The position numbers and the translations under genes were made by a program. The notes below the pieces were generated by a model, which was given only the letters and a program-made list of their open reading frames with translations, was not told where the DNA came from and made no database searches. Of a DNA stretch of 5,929 nt, positions 5,524-5,929 are shown piece after piece. Position 1 is the first letter of the stretch. The number at the start of each line of letters is the position of its first letter. Origin of the DNA: Candidatus Nomurabacteria bacterium (GTDB lineage Bacteria > Patescibacteriota > Minisyncoccia > Phycocordibacterales > UBA9973); NCBI GenBank assembly GCA_003157195.1, contig PMIU01000087.1, positions 414-6,342 of the forward strand. The letters are read 5' to 3'.

Positions 5524-5929
5524 ATGTTGTACGGAAGTCACCTGTTGTTCTCGGTAGTACCCCTCTGGGCTATCGCTCTAGCATGCTATGTGTTTATGGC
5601 GGTTCCGATTCAGGTTCTTAGGAATCGGTTTGAGGGGATGCAATACCAGGTAGCGTGGAGTGCCGACTTCGGTTGCTCTGCGTTGGTTGCGATCGCGCTC
5701 ATTGGGGCAACGATCCTTCAGCGCGGGGTGCTGCTTCCCGTGTGGCTGGGCAGTGAGGCGGTTCATGCTGTAGCGACTGGAGTGGCTGTTCTGGTCGGCA
5801 TCATATGGGCATGGACCGACTGGAACACACAATGGGGCGATCGCTATCACCATGCGGCTGTGGCACCGGTGTTGACGTATCTTCTACTCACTCTTCTGCC
5901 GGTGATATTCTGGGGTGGAGGGACGACGG
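5524..5929 (+). CDS. Unrecognised four-helix membrane protein, C-terminus cut by window
   Basis: The frame stays open for 135 codons and runs past the window end, so the gene is 3'-partial. I do not recognise the family. Four hydrophobic stretches are likely membrane helices (about 5-28, 47-65, 79-98 and 111-131). They are joined by a basic loop with VLRNRFEGMQ (31-40), a short loop QRGVLLPVWLG (66-76), and a tryptophan-rich loop WAWTDWNTQWGDRYHHA (95-111) whose WGDRYHH looks conserved or functional. The start is supported by a perfect -35 upstream and AAGGAG 7 bases before the ATG. Base composition is unlike the neighbours: roughly 58% GC against about 40%, with many G- or C-ending codons (CTG, GTG, GCG). 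This suggests recent acquisition or an unusual expression class. It is divergent from the acyltransferase, so a functional link is only positional. Confidence 0.78.
   Translation, partial: MLYGSHLLFSVVPLWAIALACYVFMAVPIQVLRNRFEGMQYQVAWSADFGCSALVAIALIGATILQRGVLLPVWLGSEAVHAVATGVAVLVGIIWAWTDWNTQWGDRYHHAAVAPVLTYLLLTLLPVIFWGGGTT

Noticed and set aside
5578..5853. Minus-strand open frame of 91 codons
   Set aside because: It lies wholly inside the plus-strand membrane protein gene, which has a promoter, a Shine-Dalgarno site and clear helices. The antisense product is Pro/Arg/His-rich with no sensible domain, typical of a shadow of GC-rich coding sequence.
1..5929. CRISPR array, phage or transposase genes, or alternative genetic code
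   Set aside because: There are no spaced repeats, no transposase or integrase motifs, and no gene interrupted by in-frame TGA. All complete genes end in TAA under the standard code.

Overview
The window looks like a piece of a small-genome bacterium of the Patescibacteria/CPR (Parcubacteria-like) type. This is an inference from several things: the AT-rich sequence with tightly packed and overlapping genes, the scarcity of Shine-Dalgarno sites, TAA as the stop of every complete gene, a tRNA gene without an encoded CCA, and an unnamed protein whose style I associate with CPR genomes. The standard bacterial code fits throughout. Nothing here fixes the lineage.

Layout. Positions 1-61 hold nothing I can name. 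A tRNA-Ser(GCU) gene lies at 62-149. It is followed by a plus-strand gene for an uncharacterised soluble protein (186-686), which may be made from a leaderless transcript. That gene converges on a five-gene minus-strand cluster and shares its last four bases (TTAA) with it. Read in transcription order, the cluster is: a divergent PlsC-like acyltransferase (5393-4578), a family 4 glycosyltransferase (4585-3401), an alpha/beta hydrolase (3355-2537), a six-helix PAP2_C/sphingomyelin-synthase-like membrane phosphotransferase (2531-1869), and a cyanophycin-synthetase-like ATP-grasp ligase (1882-683). Three junctions overlap or are 5 bp apart. The only real gap (45 bp) carries a GC-rich palindromic repeat that also supplies the 3' end of the glycosyltransferase gene.

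Right edge. An AT-rich divergent promoter region (about 5394-5523) separates the cluster from a plus-strand gene that runs off the window (5524 onward). That gene encodes a four-helix membrane protein I cannot name. It is far richer in GC than everything else (roughly 58% against about 40%) and is the only gene with a textbook Shine-Dalgarno site, which suggests a different history.

How the genes may work together. Acyl transfer, glycosyl transfer, ester hydrolysis, head-group phosphotransfer and ATP-dependent amide ligation in one apparent operon suggest assembly or remodelling of a membrane or envelope lipid, possibly a glycolipid with a phospho-head group. Each family assignment rests on visible motifs. 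The joint pathway is a hypothesis.
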